25,903 bases of DNA from Alphaproteobacteria bacterium UBA4588 (GTDB taxonomy: Bacteria; Pseudomonadota; Alphaproteobacteria; Puniceispirillales; Puniceispirillaceae): assembly GCA_002387605.1 (NCBI GenBank), contig DGJU01000001.1:10688-36590 (forward strand). Reading direction: 5' to 3'. The notes below the pieces were generated by a model. The model did not search any database and was not told where the DNA came from. It saw only the letters and a program-made list of their open reading frames with translations. The first letter of the stretch is position 1. Each line of letters begins with the position of its first letter. A program made the translations under genes and the position numbers. Of this stretch, positions 7,118-14,815 are shown one piece after another.

Positions 7118-7759
7118 CTAGCTGGTCACAAAGCCTGCTAACCAGCTTGTCTGGGAAAGCATAATCGCTGCGAATCCAAGCATTAGCAAGCCTGTTATCA
7201 CATCAACAATACGCCAAGAACGCACACTACTCATCAGCGGGCTTAACAGAGTTGCGCCATAGCCAAGAGCTGTAAAAAAGACAAAGCTGGCACTCATCGC
7301 CCCAAGCGCAAAAGCGCCTTTTTGCTCGCCAGCATAAACCGATGAAAGCGTCCCAATAAGCACAATTGTATCAAGATAGACATGCGGATTAGCAAATGTC
7401 AGGATAGCAGCGGTGCTCAGGACAAGTTTCAGGCTAGAAACAGCATCTCCAGCTAATGCCGCAACTGAGCTGCGGGCAGCCTCTCGCAGGCGCAGAACAC
7501 CATAGCCCCCAAGCCATAAGGCAGCGCCGCACAGCATAAAATCTGCATATTTCTGAAAAATCGGCTCCAGCAAAGCGCCAAGCCCCAAAACCCCAAGGCA
7601 AATAAGAAAAGCATCCGAGACAGCGCAAAACAGGATAAGCGGTAAAATATGCTGCCGTTTTAAACCCTGCCGCAGCACAAATGTATTCTGGGCGCCGATG
7701 GCAAGAATGAGCGACAGGCTAATCAAAAAACCGGCAAAAAAAGCAGACCCGCCAAACAA
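7118..7759 (-). CDS. LysE/ArgO-type amino-acid exporter
   Basis: This encodes 213 residues, normal for the family, with five to six hydrophobic segments over the whole length. The signature AIGAQNTFVLRQGLKRQHIL (about 21-40) is characteristic of LysE/ArgO exporters, which move basic amino acids (lysine, arginine) out of the cell through the inner membrane. The start is a TTG at 7759. It is chosen because AGGGG lies seven bases upstream and no ATG or GTG precedes it in frame. The usual divergent LysG/ArgP regulator is absent. The gene upstream on the same strand is an iron-binding protein separated by hairpins, so they are probably not one operon. The exact substrate is uncertain. Confidence 0.88.
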   Translation of the reverse strand: MFGGSAFFAGFLISLSLILAIGAQNTFVLRQGLKRQHILPLILFCAVSDAFLICLGVLGLGALLEPIFQKYADFMLCGAALWLGGYGVLRLREAARSSVAALAGDAVSSLKLVLSTAAILTFANPHVYLDTIVLIGTLSSVYAGEQKGAFALGAMSASFVFFTALGYGATLLSPLMSSVRSWRIVDVITGLLMLGFAAIMLSQTSWLAGFVTS

Positions 7760-7844
7760 TGCTATTCCCCTTTAAAAAACGTCTCGCACGTTAAAATGCC
7801 ATATCGATATTCTATACCCTAACTAACGATAAGTCAGGAATCAG

Positions 7845-7870
7845 TAAAGGAGAGGCCTGCCTCTCCCTTA
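7845..7870 (-). terminator. Probable terminator of the iron-binding protein gene
   Basis: A strong GGAGAGG (7849-7855) / CCTCTCC (7860-7866) stem with a four-base loop lies about 45 bases after the stop at 7911. On the minus strand the stem is followed by TTTAC, only a short T run, so termination strength is uncertain. Confidence 0.5.
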
Positions 7871-7879
7871 CCTTCATCG

Positions 7880-7898
7880 TGACCAAGGGGATTGGTCA
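7880..7898. repeat. Perfect 7-bp inverted repeat after the iron-binding gene
   Basis: TGACCAA (7880-7886) and TTGGTCA (7892-7898) with a five-base spacer form a hairpin 12 bases after the stop of the iron-binding gene. No T tract follows. It could protect the mRNA 3' end, act with the neighbouring hairpin in termination, or be an operator. Confidence 0.5.
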
Positions 7899-7910
7899 TC
7901 GGCGAATAAT

Positions 7911-8984
7911 TTACCATCCAGTGCGGTCGATAATCATCTGAGCAGCGGGCGATAATTTTGCAATTGTGCTAATCGGAAGCTGGTCAACATTAAATTGTCC
8001 CCAAGAAGCAACCTCATCATCCGCTGAAACTGCTGGATTAACAGGGTATTCGTAATTTACAGAGGCATAAATCTGCTGGGCTTCATCACTTGTGAGCCAT
8101 TCAAGAAACGCCACAGCGTCTTGTTTATTGTCCGACGTTTTGACAATGCCGCCTGCAGAAATATTCACATGCTGTCCGCGGTCTGCCTGATTAAGGAACA
8201 CAAGGGTGAGTGCTTTTGCCCAGTCCTGCTGTTCTGGCTGTTTGGTATTAAATTTCATTTTGCCAAAATAGTAACTATTCATAATCGCAATATCACATTC
8301 ACCAGCCCAGATAGCCTTTGCCTGCGCGCGGTCATTTCCCTGTGGCTTGCGGGCAAGATTACTAACAAGGCTATGCGCCCATGCTTCGGCTTTTTCTTCG
8401 CCGTGATGTGCAATAAGAGACGCCAGAAGGGCACGGTTATACACATGACTGCCTTTGCGGGTACAAATACGGCCCTTCCATTTCGGGTCTGCCAAATCTT
8501 CAATTCGGCTAATCTCGCCATCCTTCACAGCATCAGACACAACAATAATGCGCGCCCGCAATGACAGTGCTGTCCAAGTATCAGACGCATCCCGCAAATG
8601 GGCTGGAACATTTTTATTTATCACAGGTGAATTCAGCTTATCGAGCAATCCTGTATCGGCTAACTCTTTAACCCGGCTCACATCAACAGTTAGCACAAGG
8701 TCGGCTTTGGTTGCCGCCCCCTCAGATTTCAGCCGCGTGACAAGCCCCTTTGGCGCATGGACAACATTAAATGTTGTTCCCGTCTTGGCCGAATATTCTG
8801 TTAAGAAAGGCTCAAGCAAAATGGGCGACCGATAGGAATAGATATTTAGCTCGCCAGCCAGTGCTATTGTGCTGCCAGCGCCAAAACTAACGGCAAGAGA
8901 GGCAGAAATAACAGCTGCCGATAGAGCAATTTTTCCTGTGCGGGAAAGACTGCCTGACATTTTTTTAACAGAAGAGAGTGACAT
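7911..8984 (-). CDS. Iron(III) ABC transporter substrate-binding protein (FutA/FbpA-like)
   Basis: This encodes 357 residues from ATG 8984. An in-frame GTG at 8996 exists, but AAAGG abuts it directly, while the same AAAGG sits 11 bases before the ATG. Residues 1-43 are a Sec signal peptide with cleavage at ALA/GEL. The mature protein begins LNIYSYR, the family start of FutA/IdiA ferric-binding proteins, and contains MNSYYFGKM, whose tyrosine pair is a typical iron ligand site; the first Tyr of the YSYR region may also bind. It captures Fe(III) in the periplasm and hands it to an inner-membrane ABC transporter. No permease or ATPase for it is in the window, so it is an orphan here. Confidence 0.88.
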   Translation of the reverse strand: MSLSSVKKMSGSLSRTGKIALSAAVISASLAVSFGAGSTIALAGELNIYSYRSPILLEPFLTEYSAKTGTTFNVVHAPKGLVTRLKSEGAATKADLVLTVDVSRVKELADTGLLDKLNSPVINKNVPAHLRDASDTWTALSLRARIIVVSDAVKDGEISRIEDLADPKWKGRICTRKGSHVYNRALLASLIAHHGEEKAEAWAHSLVSNLARKPQGNDRAQAKAIWAGECDIAIMNSYYFGKMKFNTKQPEQQDWAKALTLVFLNQADRGQHVNISAGGIVKTSDNKQDAVAFLEWLTSDEAQQIYASVNYEYPVNPAVSADDEVASWGQFNVDQLPISTIAKLSPAAQMIIDRTGW

Positions 8985-9154
8985 GATTGAAGACACCTTT
9001 GTTGCGAATGATTATTAAACTCACTATCAACTAGCAAACTAAAAAGAGAAGATCAACAATAAAAGACCAAATTAGTCCTGTATTCAGAAGAATAATTTTT
9101 TATTATTTATTTTCAATGAATTATGAATTAATAAACTGCTTAATCTGCTACCTA

Positions 9155-10786
9155 TTATTGCGGCAAGACGTAATCAGCATAAATTTCCCGTAAATCTTTT
9201 TTGGAAATTTTACCCGTCGGCGCAAGGGGCAATCTATCGGTGAGTACAATATCATCAGGCACCTGCCATGATGAAACATGCTTTCCGATAAGCGCTAAAA
9301 TACCGGCTAGGTCAGCTGTGCTCTCTGCTTCAGGAACAACAATTAAAAGAGGCCGTTCACCCCACTTCTCATGCGGCACGGCAATAACGGCACATTGACG
9401 AACATCGGGGTGAGACATTGCGATATTTTCGATATCAAGTGAGCTAATCCATTCACCCCCCGACTTAATCAAATCTTTGGCGCGGTCGGTAATCGTAAGA
9501 CAACCGCGTGCATCCAAAGTTGCAACATCACCAGTGCCAAACCAGCCATCAGCATCGATAGCAGACGCTGTTGCTGCATCATTCTGATAATATTGTGAGA
9601 TGGTTGAGTTACCCCGGACGTAGAGTTCACCCGGGCTCACGCCATCATGCGCAACAGCCGCCCCATTATCATCAACCAACTTCATCTGGACACTAAACAG
9701 ACGCCGCCCTTGGGTAAGTTTGAAGGCATCACATTCTGCTTTAGGACCAGATGCCATCCCTGCTGGCAGGTTGCCTTGCGTGCCAAGCGGGCTTAATTCT
9801 GTCATCCCCCATGCATGACAGATTTCAACGCCATTTTCGCGGTAGGCATCTATAAGTGACTGGGTGACAGCTGATCCACCAATAACAGCATCACAGAATC
9901 CGTCTGGTGCACGGCCTTTTTCCTGAATCGTTGCAAGCAAGCCCTGAAATACGGTTGGCACACCCCACATGGAATAAACCGATTCGGCATCCATTAATTC
10001 AAACAGACTATCACCATCAAGCCCCGGCCCTGGCATAACCAAAGAGGCGCCGACCAGTGGACAAGTATAAGGAAGACCCCACGCATTTACATGGAAAAGC
10101 GGCACAGCGGGAAGAATTTTGCGTCCCTCACCAAGCGCATTCATAAATGATAAAGCTGCTGACATTGCGTGCAACACTGTTGAGCGGTGCGAATAAAGCG
10201 CGCCTTTGGGATTACCGGTTGTCCCAGATGTATAGCACAAGGAAGCAGCGGTATTTTCATCCAGCTCTGGCCAGTCAAATGTGGTTGGATGCCCTTCCAG
10301 CAATGTTTCATAACAGAGCGGCGACAAAGTAGTTGAGGATGGCATATGCGCCTCATCTGTCATCACAACATAGCGCAAGTTGCTCGGTAGCCTGTCTTTC
10401 AGCTTTTCGATCATATCAACAAAGGTGAATTCTAGAAACAGGATGGTATCTTCAGCATGCGAGATAATATATTCTATCTGCTCGGCAGGCAGGCGCGGAT
10501 TGATTGTATGACACACAGCCCCCATGCCAGAAACCCCGTAATACAGCTCAAAATGGCGATAGCCGTTCCATGCCAGCGTTGCCACGCGGTCGCTTGGCCC
10601 CACCCCTAGTTCAACAAGTGCGTGAGACAGCTGTGAGACACGCCCTCTTGTCTGCGCATATGTCGCACGATGGATATCGCCCTCTACACGGCGTGAGATA
10701 ATTTCCTGCTCAGAATATGCCGAAGCTGCAAATTCCAGAATATCTGAAATAAGTAACGGGCGATGCATCATCATGCCTTGCATCAT
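9155..10786 (-). CDS. Acyl-CoA synthetase (AMP-forming), LvaE- or DmdB-like
   Basis: This encodes 543 residues. ANL-superfamily motifs are all present: P-loop YTSGTTGNPKG (185-195), WGMTELSPLGT, the GWFGTGDV hinge region, DRAKDLIKSGGEWIS, and the catalytic-lysine motif PTGKISKK near the end. It activates a carboxylic acid to its CoA thioester through an acyl-adenylate. The N-terminus (MHRPLLISDILEFAA) resembles 3-methylmercaptopropionate-CoA ligase DmdB and related medium-chain synthetases. It is the last gene of the dehydrogenase/kinase/DUF6285 operon, 69 bases after DUF6285, with AGGAG nine bases before the ATG. That context matches LvaE of levulinate/4-hydroxy-acid catabolism. Substrate choice between hydroxy acid and methylmercaptopropionate cannot be settled from sequence. 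Confidence 0.9.
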   Translation of the reverse strand: MMQGMMMHRPLLISDILEFAASAYSEQEIISRRVEGDIHRATYAQTRGRVSQLSHALVELGVGPSDRVATLAWNGYRHFELYYGVSGMGAVCHTINPRLPAEQIEYIISHAEDTILFLEFTFVDMIEKLKDRLPSNLRYVVMTDEAHMPSSTTLSPLCYETLLEGHPTTFDWPELDENTAASLCYTSGTTGNPKGALYSHRSTVLHAMSAALSFMNALGEGRKILPAVPLFHVNAWGLPYTCPLVGASLVMPGPGLDGDSLFELMDAESVYSMWGVPTVFQGLLATIQEKGRAPDGFCDAVIGGSAVTQSLIDAYRENGVEICHAWGMTELSPLGTQGNLPAGMASGPKAECDAFKLTQGRRLFSVQMKLVDDNGAAVAHDGVSPGELYVRGNSTISQYYQNDAATASAIDADGWFGTGDVATLDARGCLTITDRAKDLIKSGGEWISSLDIENIAMSHPDVRQCAVIAVPHEKWGERPLLIVVPEAESTADLAGILALIGKHVSSWQVPDDIVLTDRLPLAPTGKISKKDLREIYADYVLPQ

Positions 10787-10855
10787 ATCTGCTCTCTCCT
10801 TTTAAGCGCTGCCAGTAAGGCGGCAGGTGTTCTCTGTTCTATTACTAATAAAAAT

Positions 10856-11200
10856 CTAATCAAGAAAATCTGGGTTATAAGCGGCAAGTTTTGCTGTCAC
10901 ATATTGGCTTAACACAGCCTCTATCTCGTGGTGAGACTGGTTTGTTATCGTTCGGCTTCTGATCTTACCTGCCAGCCAGTCGGCGCCATGCTCATCGCCG
11001 CCAAAATACTGCCAAAGAGGATAATCAAGCCCTACCGTTCCAGATGCTTCACTGTCAAGTTCACGTTTCAGGACAGACAGAGCGCGCCGGACCATAGCGT
11101 GGCTATAGCGAGCGCCTCCTTTTGCAGGGGCAAGCTTGTCTTCAACTTCTTTCAGGATAGCTGCGATAAGGGCTGCGCGGCGCTGTGATATCTGTCTCAT
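10856..11200 (-). CDS. DUF6285 protein, LvaB-like kinase partner
   Basis: This encodes 114 residues, mostly helical. It has ISQRRAALIAAILKEVEDKL at the start, ARYSHAMVRRALSVLKREL in the middle and a C-terminus ending YNPDFLD, the pattern of the DUF6285 family. In Pseudomonas putida the corresponding LvaB is needed with the phosphotransferase LvaA to phosphorylate 4-hydroxyacyl-CoA. It is therefore likely a subunit or stabiliser of the kinase encoded just upstream. Its ATG overlaps the kinase stop by four bases (ATGA), which suggests the two proteins are made in a fixed ratio. There is no signal peptide and no catalytic motif of its own. Confidence 0.82.
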   Translation of the reverse strand: MRQISQRRAALIAAILKEVEDKLAPAKGGARYSHAMVRRALSVLKRELDSEASGTVGLDYPLWQYFGGDEHGADWLAGKIRSRTITNQSHHEIEAVLSQYVTAKLAAYNPDFLD

Positions 11201-12291
11201 AATGCGCGCCCGCCTGCGCCTGATGAGACCTCTTTGATAAGGGCCAGCATATTATATTCCATCTCGGCAGCCATAAAGCCTGAAAGCGCCAGCTCAAGTG
11301 ATGTTTCAGCGCCAGAATCATTCCGTTCTGCCTGATGAAGCGCAATCACTGCCCATCGCAATTCTGCCATCACCTGCCAATATGGCAGCGCGCCTCTATC
11401 GATACTATCGGGCAGAAGCTGTTCATATCCAGCGGCAAATTCATCAAACCCTGCAAGCCCGCCAACAATGTCACCATCATTACCAAACCGCCAGCAACGT
11501 GCACAAAGCCATGCAATATCTTCGGCTGGATGTGACCAGGCAGCAAATTCCCAATCTAAAATGGCGGTAAGCTGTCCGTCATCAACCAGAAAATTCCCTG
11601 TTCTGAAATCCCGATGCGTAAGGGTTAACGCCCTTTCCTCTGCCTCCCAGACGGCAAGATTATCTTCTAGCCAGTTAAGCGCATATTCACAGACCGGATG
11701 CCCCTGCGGCAATGTATCCAGCCCCTCACGGCATTCTGCAATGCGCTGGCGGGCTGGTGATATGCCATTCGGCACGTCCGAGAGAAATGATAAGGCGGCA
11801 ATAGAGGGTGTGATGGTGTGAATGCGCGCCATCTCTATGCCTAATTGGCGAACAAGCGCCCCGCCGAAGCGAGACCTATCTGGATGTCTTACAAGCTTTC
11901 GTCCCTGCCCTTCACCAGTCATTGCCTGCATGATAAAAAAAGGCGCGCCAATGATATCAGGTTGCGTGCATAAAGCAAAAGGCTGCGGTACGGCAACACC
12001 CGCATCATAGGCGACGCTCATCAGCGCAAATTCTTCACGCCTGCCATGTGATACGCTTAAAGATGAGGGGGCGTCTGTGCGCAACACAAGCTGGCTCTCG
12101 CCCGCCTCAAGCCAACGCCCCGCCTGCCCCACTGAGACAGACAACAGCCAGTTTTCCTGAATAGCCCCACCCGATAATTTCTGGGCGGCCTTCACAATAA
12201 TATCGGTAGCTCCGCTCTGCTCACTTAACCAGTCAGACAGACCCGCAAAGTGATGCAGCGGGGCGCTACTCTCCCCAATGCCAGAAATCAC
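11197..12291 (-). CDS. APH-family phosphotransferase, LvaA/ACAD10-11 kinase-like
   Basis: This encodes 364 residues from GTG 12291. The frame stays open to TTG 12354 (ATG at 12348 and 12339), but those starts lie inside the dehydrogenase gene and have no ribosome site; the start is uncertain. The kinase core begins KLSGGAIQENWLL. The catalytic loop THRDFRTGN holds H226 and D228, and ILDWEFA carries the metal-binding D247, as in aminoglycoside-phosphotransferase folds. The variant HRDFRTGN plus DWEFA is typical of the kinases linked to acyl-CoA dehydrogenases (LvaA, kinase domain of ACAD10/11), not of antibiotic resistance. Predicted role: ATP-dependent phosphorylation of the 4-hydroxyl of an acyl-CoA. 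It overlaps both neighbours. Confidence 0.85.
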   Translation of the reverse strand: MISGIGESSAPLHHFAGLSDWLSEQSGATDIIVKAAQKLSGGAIQENWLLSVSVGQAGRWLEAGESQLVLRTDAPSSLSVSHGRREEFALMSVAYDAGVAVPQPFALCTQPDIIGAPFFIMQAMTGEGQGRKLVRHPDRSRFGGALVRQLGIEMARIHTITPSIAALSFLSDVPNGISPARQRIAECREGLDTLPQGHPVCEYALNWLEDNLAVWEAEERALTLTHRDFRTGNFLVDDGQLTAILDWEFAAWSHPAEDIAWLCARCWRFGNDGDIVGGLAGFDEFAAGYEQLLPDSIDRGALPYWQVMAELRWAVIALHQAERNDSGAETSLELALSGFMAAEMEYNMLALIKEVSSGAGGRAL

Positions 12292-13465
12292 TGCCTTCTC
12301 GTGTATAAAATTGCGCCAAAACCATTTTATGAACTTCATCAGCGCCATCAACAAGACGTGCTTGGCGTGCGTAGCGATAAATCCATTCCAGAATTAAGTC
12401 TTTAGAATAGCCTTTTGCCCCGCAGAGCTGGATGGCTGTATCCACCGCCTTATGCAGCGTGTTTGCAACATGTACCTTTGCTGATGAGACTTCTTTGCGC
12501 GCAAAATCACCTGAATCCAGCTTCCATGCAGCATGCATAACAAGCAAACGCCCCACCTGAATATCATGTGCAAGGTCACCCATCTTGATCTGAACAGATT
12601 CCCGGTCAGCAAGCTTAATACCAAACCCCATTCTGTTTTCAGTATAATCAGCTGCAATTTCCATTGCGCGTTTTGCAAGCCCTAACCAGCGCATACAATG
12701 GGTCAGCCGCGCCGGCCCAAGCCGAATTTGGGTCACTTTCAGACCGTCGCCAACCTCCATTAACCTGTTTTCATCAGGAATAATCAGATTATCAAATACC
12801 AACTCACAATGACCACCATGCTCTTCTGGCCCCATAATCGGAATACGGCGCTCAATATGCCAGCCGGGTTGGTCTTTATGGAACAGAAACGCGCTCAAAC
12901 CTTTGCGCGGATCATCAGACGTGCGCGCAACAATAATAAAATGGGCCGCTTCTGCTGCGCCCGTAATATACCATTTCCGGCCTCTGATAGACCAGTTATC
13001 GCCTTGTGCAGTTGCTGTTGTCAGCATCATGCCCGGATCAGAACCACTGCCCGGCGCTGGCTCTGTCATGGCAAAAGACGAGCGCACTTTCCCCTCAATA
13101 AGGGGCTGCAAAAACCAGTCCTTCTGCGCCTCGGTACCAATTTTTGAGAGCAGATTGATATTACCATCATCTGGCGCCGCACAATTAAGCGCCGCAGGAC
13201 CAAAAATAGACCTGTTAGCTTCTTCATACATGGCGGCCCAGCCAATGATAGGCAAACCCATCCCGCCCCTGTCTTTGGGGGCTTGCGGTGCCCACAGGCC
13301 GGCTGCCTTGGCTTTGATGCGAACTTGTTCCAGCACATCAAGCCGGATATTTTCATGTTCGTCATAATTGGCAGGATCAGATTCAAGCGGCAATACTTCG
13401 CCTGCAATAAAATCATGCGTTTTTGCGCGAATAGCTTCTAGTTCATCTGGTAATGAAAAATCCAT
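12266..13465 (-). CDS. Acyl-CoA dehydrogenase, LvaC/ACAD10-11-like
   Basis: This encodes 399 residues with a normal acyl-CoA dehydrogenase layout: N-terminal helical domain, FAMTEPAPGSGSDP (flavin/substrate motif, about 130-145), KWYITGA, a beta domain, and a C-terminal helical domain with QLCGAKGYSKD and RYARQARLVDGADEVHK. The last motif is the form seen in the ACAD10/11 subgroup. In the lva pathway such an enzyme removes phosphate from 4-phosphoacyl-CoA to give an enoyl-CoA and then 3-hydroxyacyl-CoA, rather than acting as an ordinary dehydrogenase. FAD is the expected cofactor. It is the first gene of the operon, with AAGGG eight bases before the ATG. It overlaps the kinase gene by at least 26 bases. 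An ordinary acyl-CoA dehydrogenase role is the alternative. Confidence 0.88.
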   Translation of the reverse strand: MDFSLPDELEAIRAKTHDFIAGEVLPLESDPANYDEHENIRLDVLEQVRIKAKAAGLWAPQAPKDRGGMGLPIIGWAAMYEEANRSIFGPAALNCAAPDDGNINLLSKIGTEAQKDWFLQPLIEGKVRSSFAMTEPAPGSGSDPGMMLTTATAQGDNWSIRGRKWYITGAAEAAHFIIVARTSDDPRKGLSAFLFHKDQPGWHIERRIPIMGPEEHGGHCELVFDNLIIPDENRLMEVGDGLKVTQIRLGPARLTHCMRWLGLAKRAMEIAADYTENRMGFGIKLADRESVQIKMGDLAHDIQVGRLLVMHAAWKLDSGDFARKEVSSAKVHVANTLHKAVDTAIQLCGAKGYSKDLILEWIYRYARQARLVDGADEVHKMVLAQFYTREGSDFWHWGE

Positions 13466-13591
13466 TTTTCTACCCTTTTAAAGACACTCTTAGATTTCCA
13501 GCACTGCCCTTATCATTATGTGACACGCCTCTGGTAATAGCAAAGAGAAGAACTGCTTTTAGCCGCCCTTTTCCACGCTTGGGCAGGTTTT

Positions 13592-13633
13592 TTTCATAAA
13601 AATAAAAGCAGGCCCCTTATGAGAGCCTGCTTT
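13592..13633 (-). terminator. Rho-independent terminator of the BMP transporter operon
   Basis: On the minus strand, AAAGCAGGC and GCCTGCTTT (13625-13633 and 13605-13613) form a nine-base stem with an 11-base loop, followed by TTTTATTTTT. It lies about 30 bases after the stop of the substrate-binding protein, and it separates that operon from the acyl-CoA operon. Confidence 0.88.
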
Positions 13634-13664
13634 CATAAAACAGATAGCTTAGATGGCAGGAACC

Positions 13665-14795
13665 CTAGTTTGGTAAATCGCCAAGCACACCATCCAAATA
13701 GTAATTCATCGCCCAAAGACCGCCATCATCAAGCACAGCGCCGGTTGCGAGAACTTCATTACCTTTATTATCCATCATCGGACCTTCAAAGATATTCAAG
13801 CTGCCACTGGCAATACCATCACGTGCTGCTGTTGCTTTGGCAGCAATATCAGCTGGCATGTTTTTGAATTCAGTCAGGACAAGATAGTCATCACCAAGGC
13901 CATTCCATGTGTTTCCAGCCCAATGATCAGGGCCTTCACCTGTTGTCCAGCTGCCATCCATTACGTGCTGAACCTGCTGGATGTAGTATGGACCCCAATT
14001 ATTAACTGAAGAGAATAGCTGAGCGTTTGGCGCAAATTCATGCATGTCTGATGACTGACCAAAGCCTTTAACGCCGGCTTTTTCTGCTGTCTGAAGCATT
14101 GCCGGGCTATCTGTATGCTGTGCGAGCAAATCAGCTCCTTCGGCAATCAGAACCTTAGCAGCGTCTGATTCCTTCACCGGATCATACCAGCTATTCACCC
14201 AGACAACCGAAATGCTAGCCTCTTTATTGACCGAACGAAGACCGCTGGCAAAGGCGTTGATGCCCTGAATAACTTCAGGAATCGGGAACGCACCAAGATA
14301 GCCAATTTTGTTTGTTTTGGTCATCAAGCCAGCAACAACACCCTGAACATAACGTCCTTCATAGAAGCGGATATTGCCTGTCGCCATATTTTCAGAGCGC
14401 TTATAGCCAGTGATATGGTGGAATTTTACATTTGGAAATTCTTTAGACACTTTTAACGTCGGGTCCATGTAACCAAAGGATGTCGTGAAAATCACTTCAT
14501 TTCCCTGTTCTACCAACTCACGAATAACGCGCGCTGCATCAGGGCCTTCAGCAACATTTTCAACAAAGTTAGTCTCAATTTTATCGCCAAAATGAGCCTG
14601 TAGATCCTGCCGTCCAACTTCATGTGCATAAGTCCAGCCATGGTCGCCAGGGTTTGTTAAATAAACAAAGCCAACTTTTAGGGGGTCGGATGATGCACCA
14701 TCAGCTTGTTGAACCTCGTCTTGAGGCTTCATAGACCACCAGGCAATACCAATCGCAATGCCTATCAGTGCAATAAATCCTATTATTTTTTGCAT
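13665..14795 (-). CDS. BMP-family (nucleoside-type) substrate-binding protein
   Basis: This encodes 376 residues from ATG 14795, chosen because AAGGAG lies seven bases upstream; an open extension to 15035 only runs antiparallel-free through the permease gene and is not protein. The mature part opens with PLKVGFVYLTNPGDHGWTYA and continues with GNEVIFTTSFGYMDP and KIGYLGAFPIPEVIQGINAF, the classical PF02608 (Bmp/Med/PnrA) pattern. Characterised members bind purine nucleosides. The N-terminus has a hydrophobic segment (about 4-21) but no lipobox cysteine and no clean signal-peptidase site, so it may be an uncleaved membrane anchor. It is the last gene of the ABC operon, 20 bases after the second permease. 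Confidence 0.9.
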   Translation of the reverse strand: MQKIIGFIALIGIAIGIAWWSMKPQDEVQQADGASSDPLKVGFVYLTNPGDHGWTYAHEVGRQDLQAHFGDKIETNFVENVAEGPDAARVIRELVEQGNEVIFTTSFGYMDPTLKVSKEFPNVKFHHITGYKRSENMATGNIRFYEGRYVQGVVAGLMTKTNKIGYLGAFPIPEVIQGINAFASGLRSVNKEASISVVWVNSWYDPVKESDAAKVLIAEGADLLAQHTDSPAMLQTAEKAGVKGFGQSSDMHEFAPNAQLFSSVNNWGPYYIQQVQHVMDGSWTTGEGPDHWAGNTWNGLGDDYLVLTEFKNMPADIAAKATAARDGIASGSLNIFEGPMMDNKGNEVLATGAVLDDGGLWAMNYYLDGVLGDLPN

Positions 14796-14815
14796 AAAAA
14801 ACTCCTTAGTAATGG

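Noticed and set aside
7103..7126. ACCAGC/GCTGGT inverted repeat between the DUF3126 and exporter genes as a terminator
   Set aside because: The loop is 12 bases, no T tract follows on either strand, and competing pairings exist in the exporter gene end.
8121..8564. 147-residue plus-strand frame within the iron-binding protein gene
   Set aside because: It is antisense to a gene with clear family motifs and has no ribosome site or recognisable domain.
11197..12291. Aminoglycoside resistance gene
   Set aside because: The fold is shared, but the HRDFRTGN/DWEFA motif form and the dehydrogenase/DUF6285 neighbours point to acyl-CoA kinase activity.
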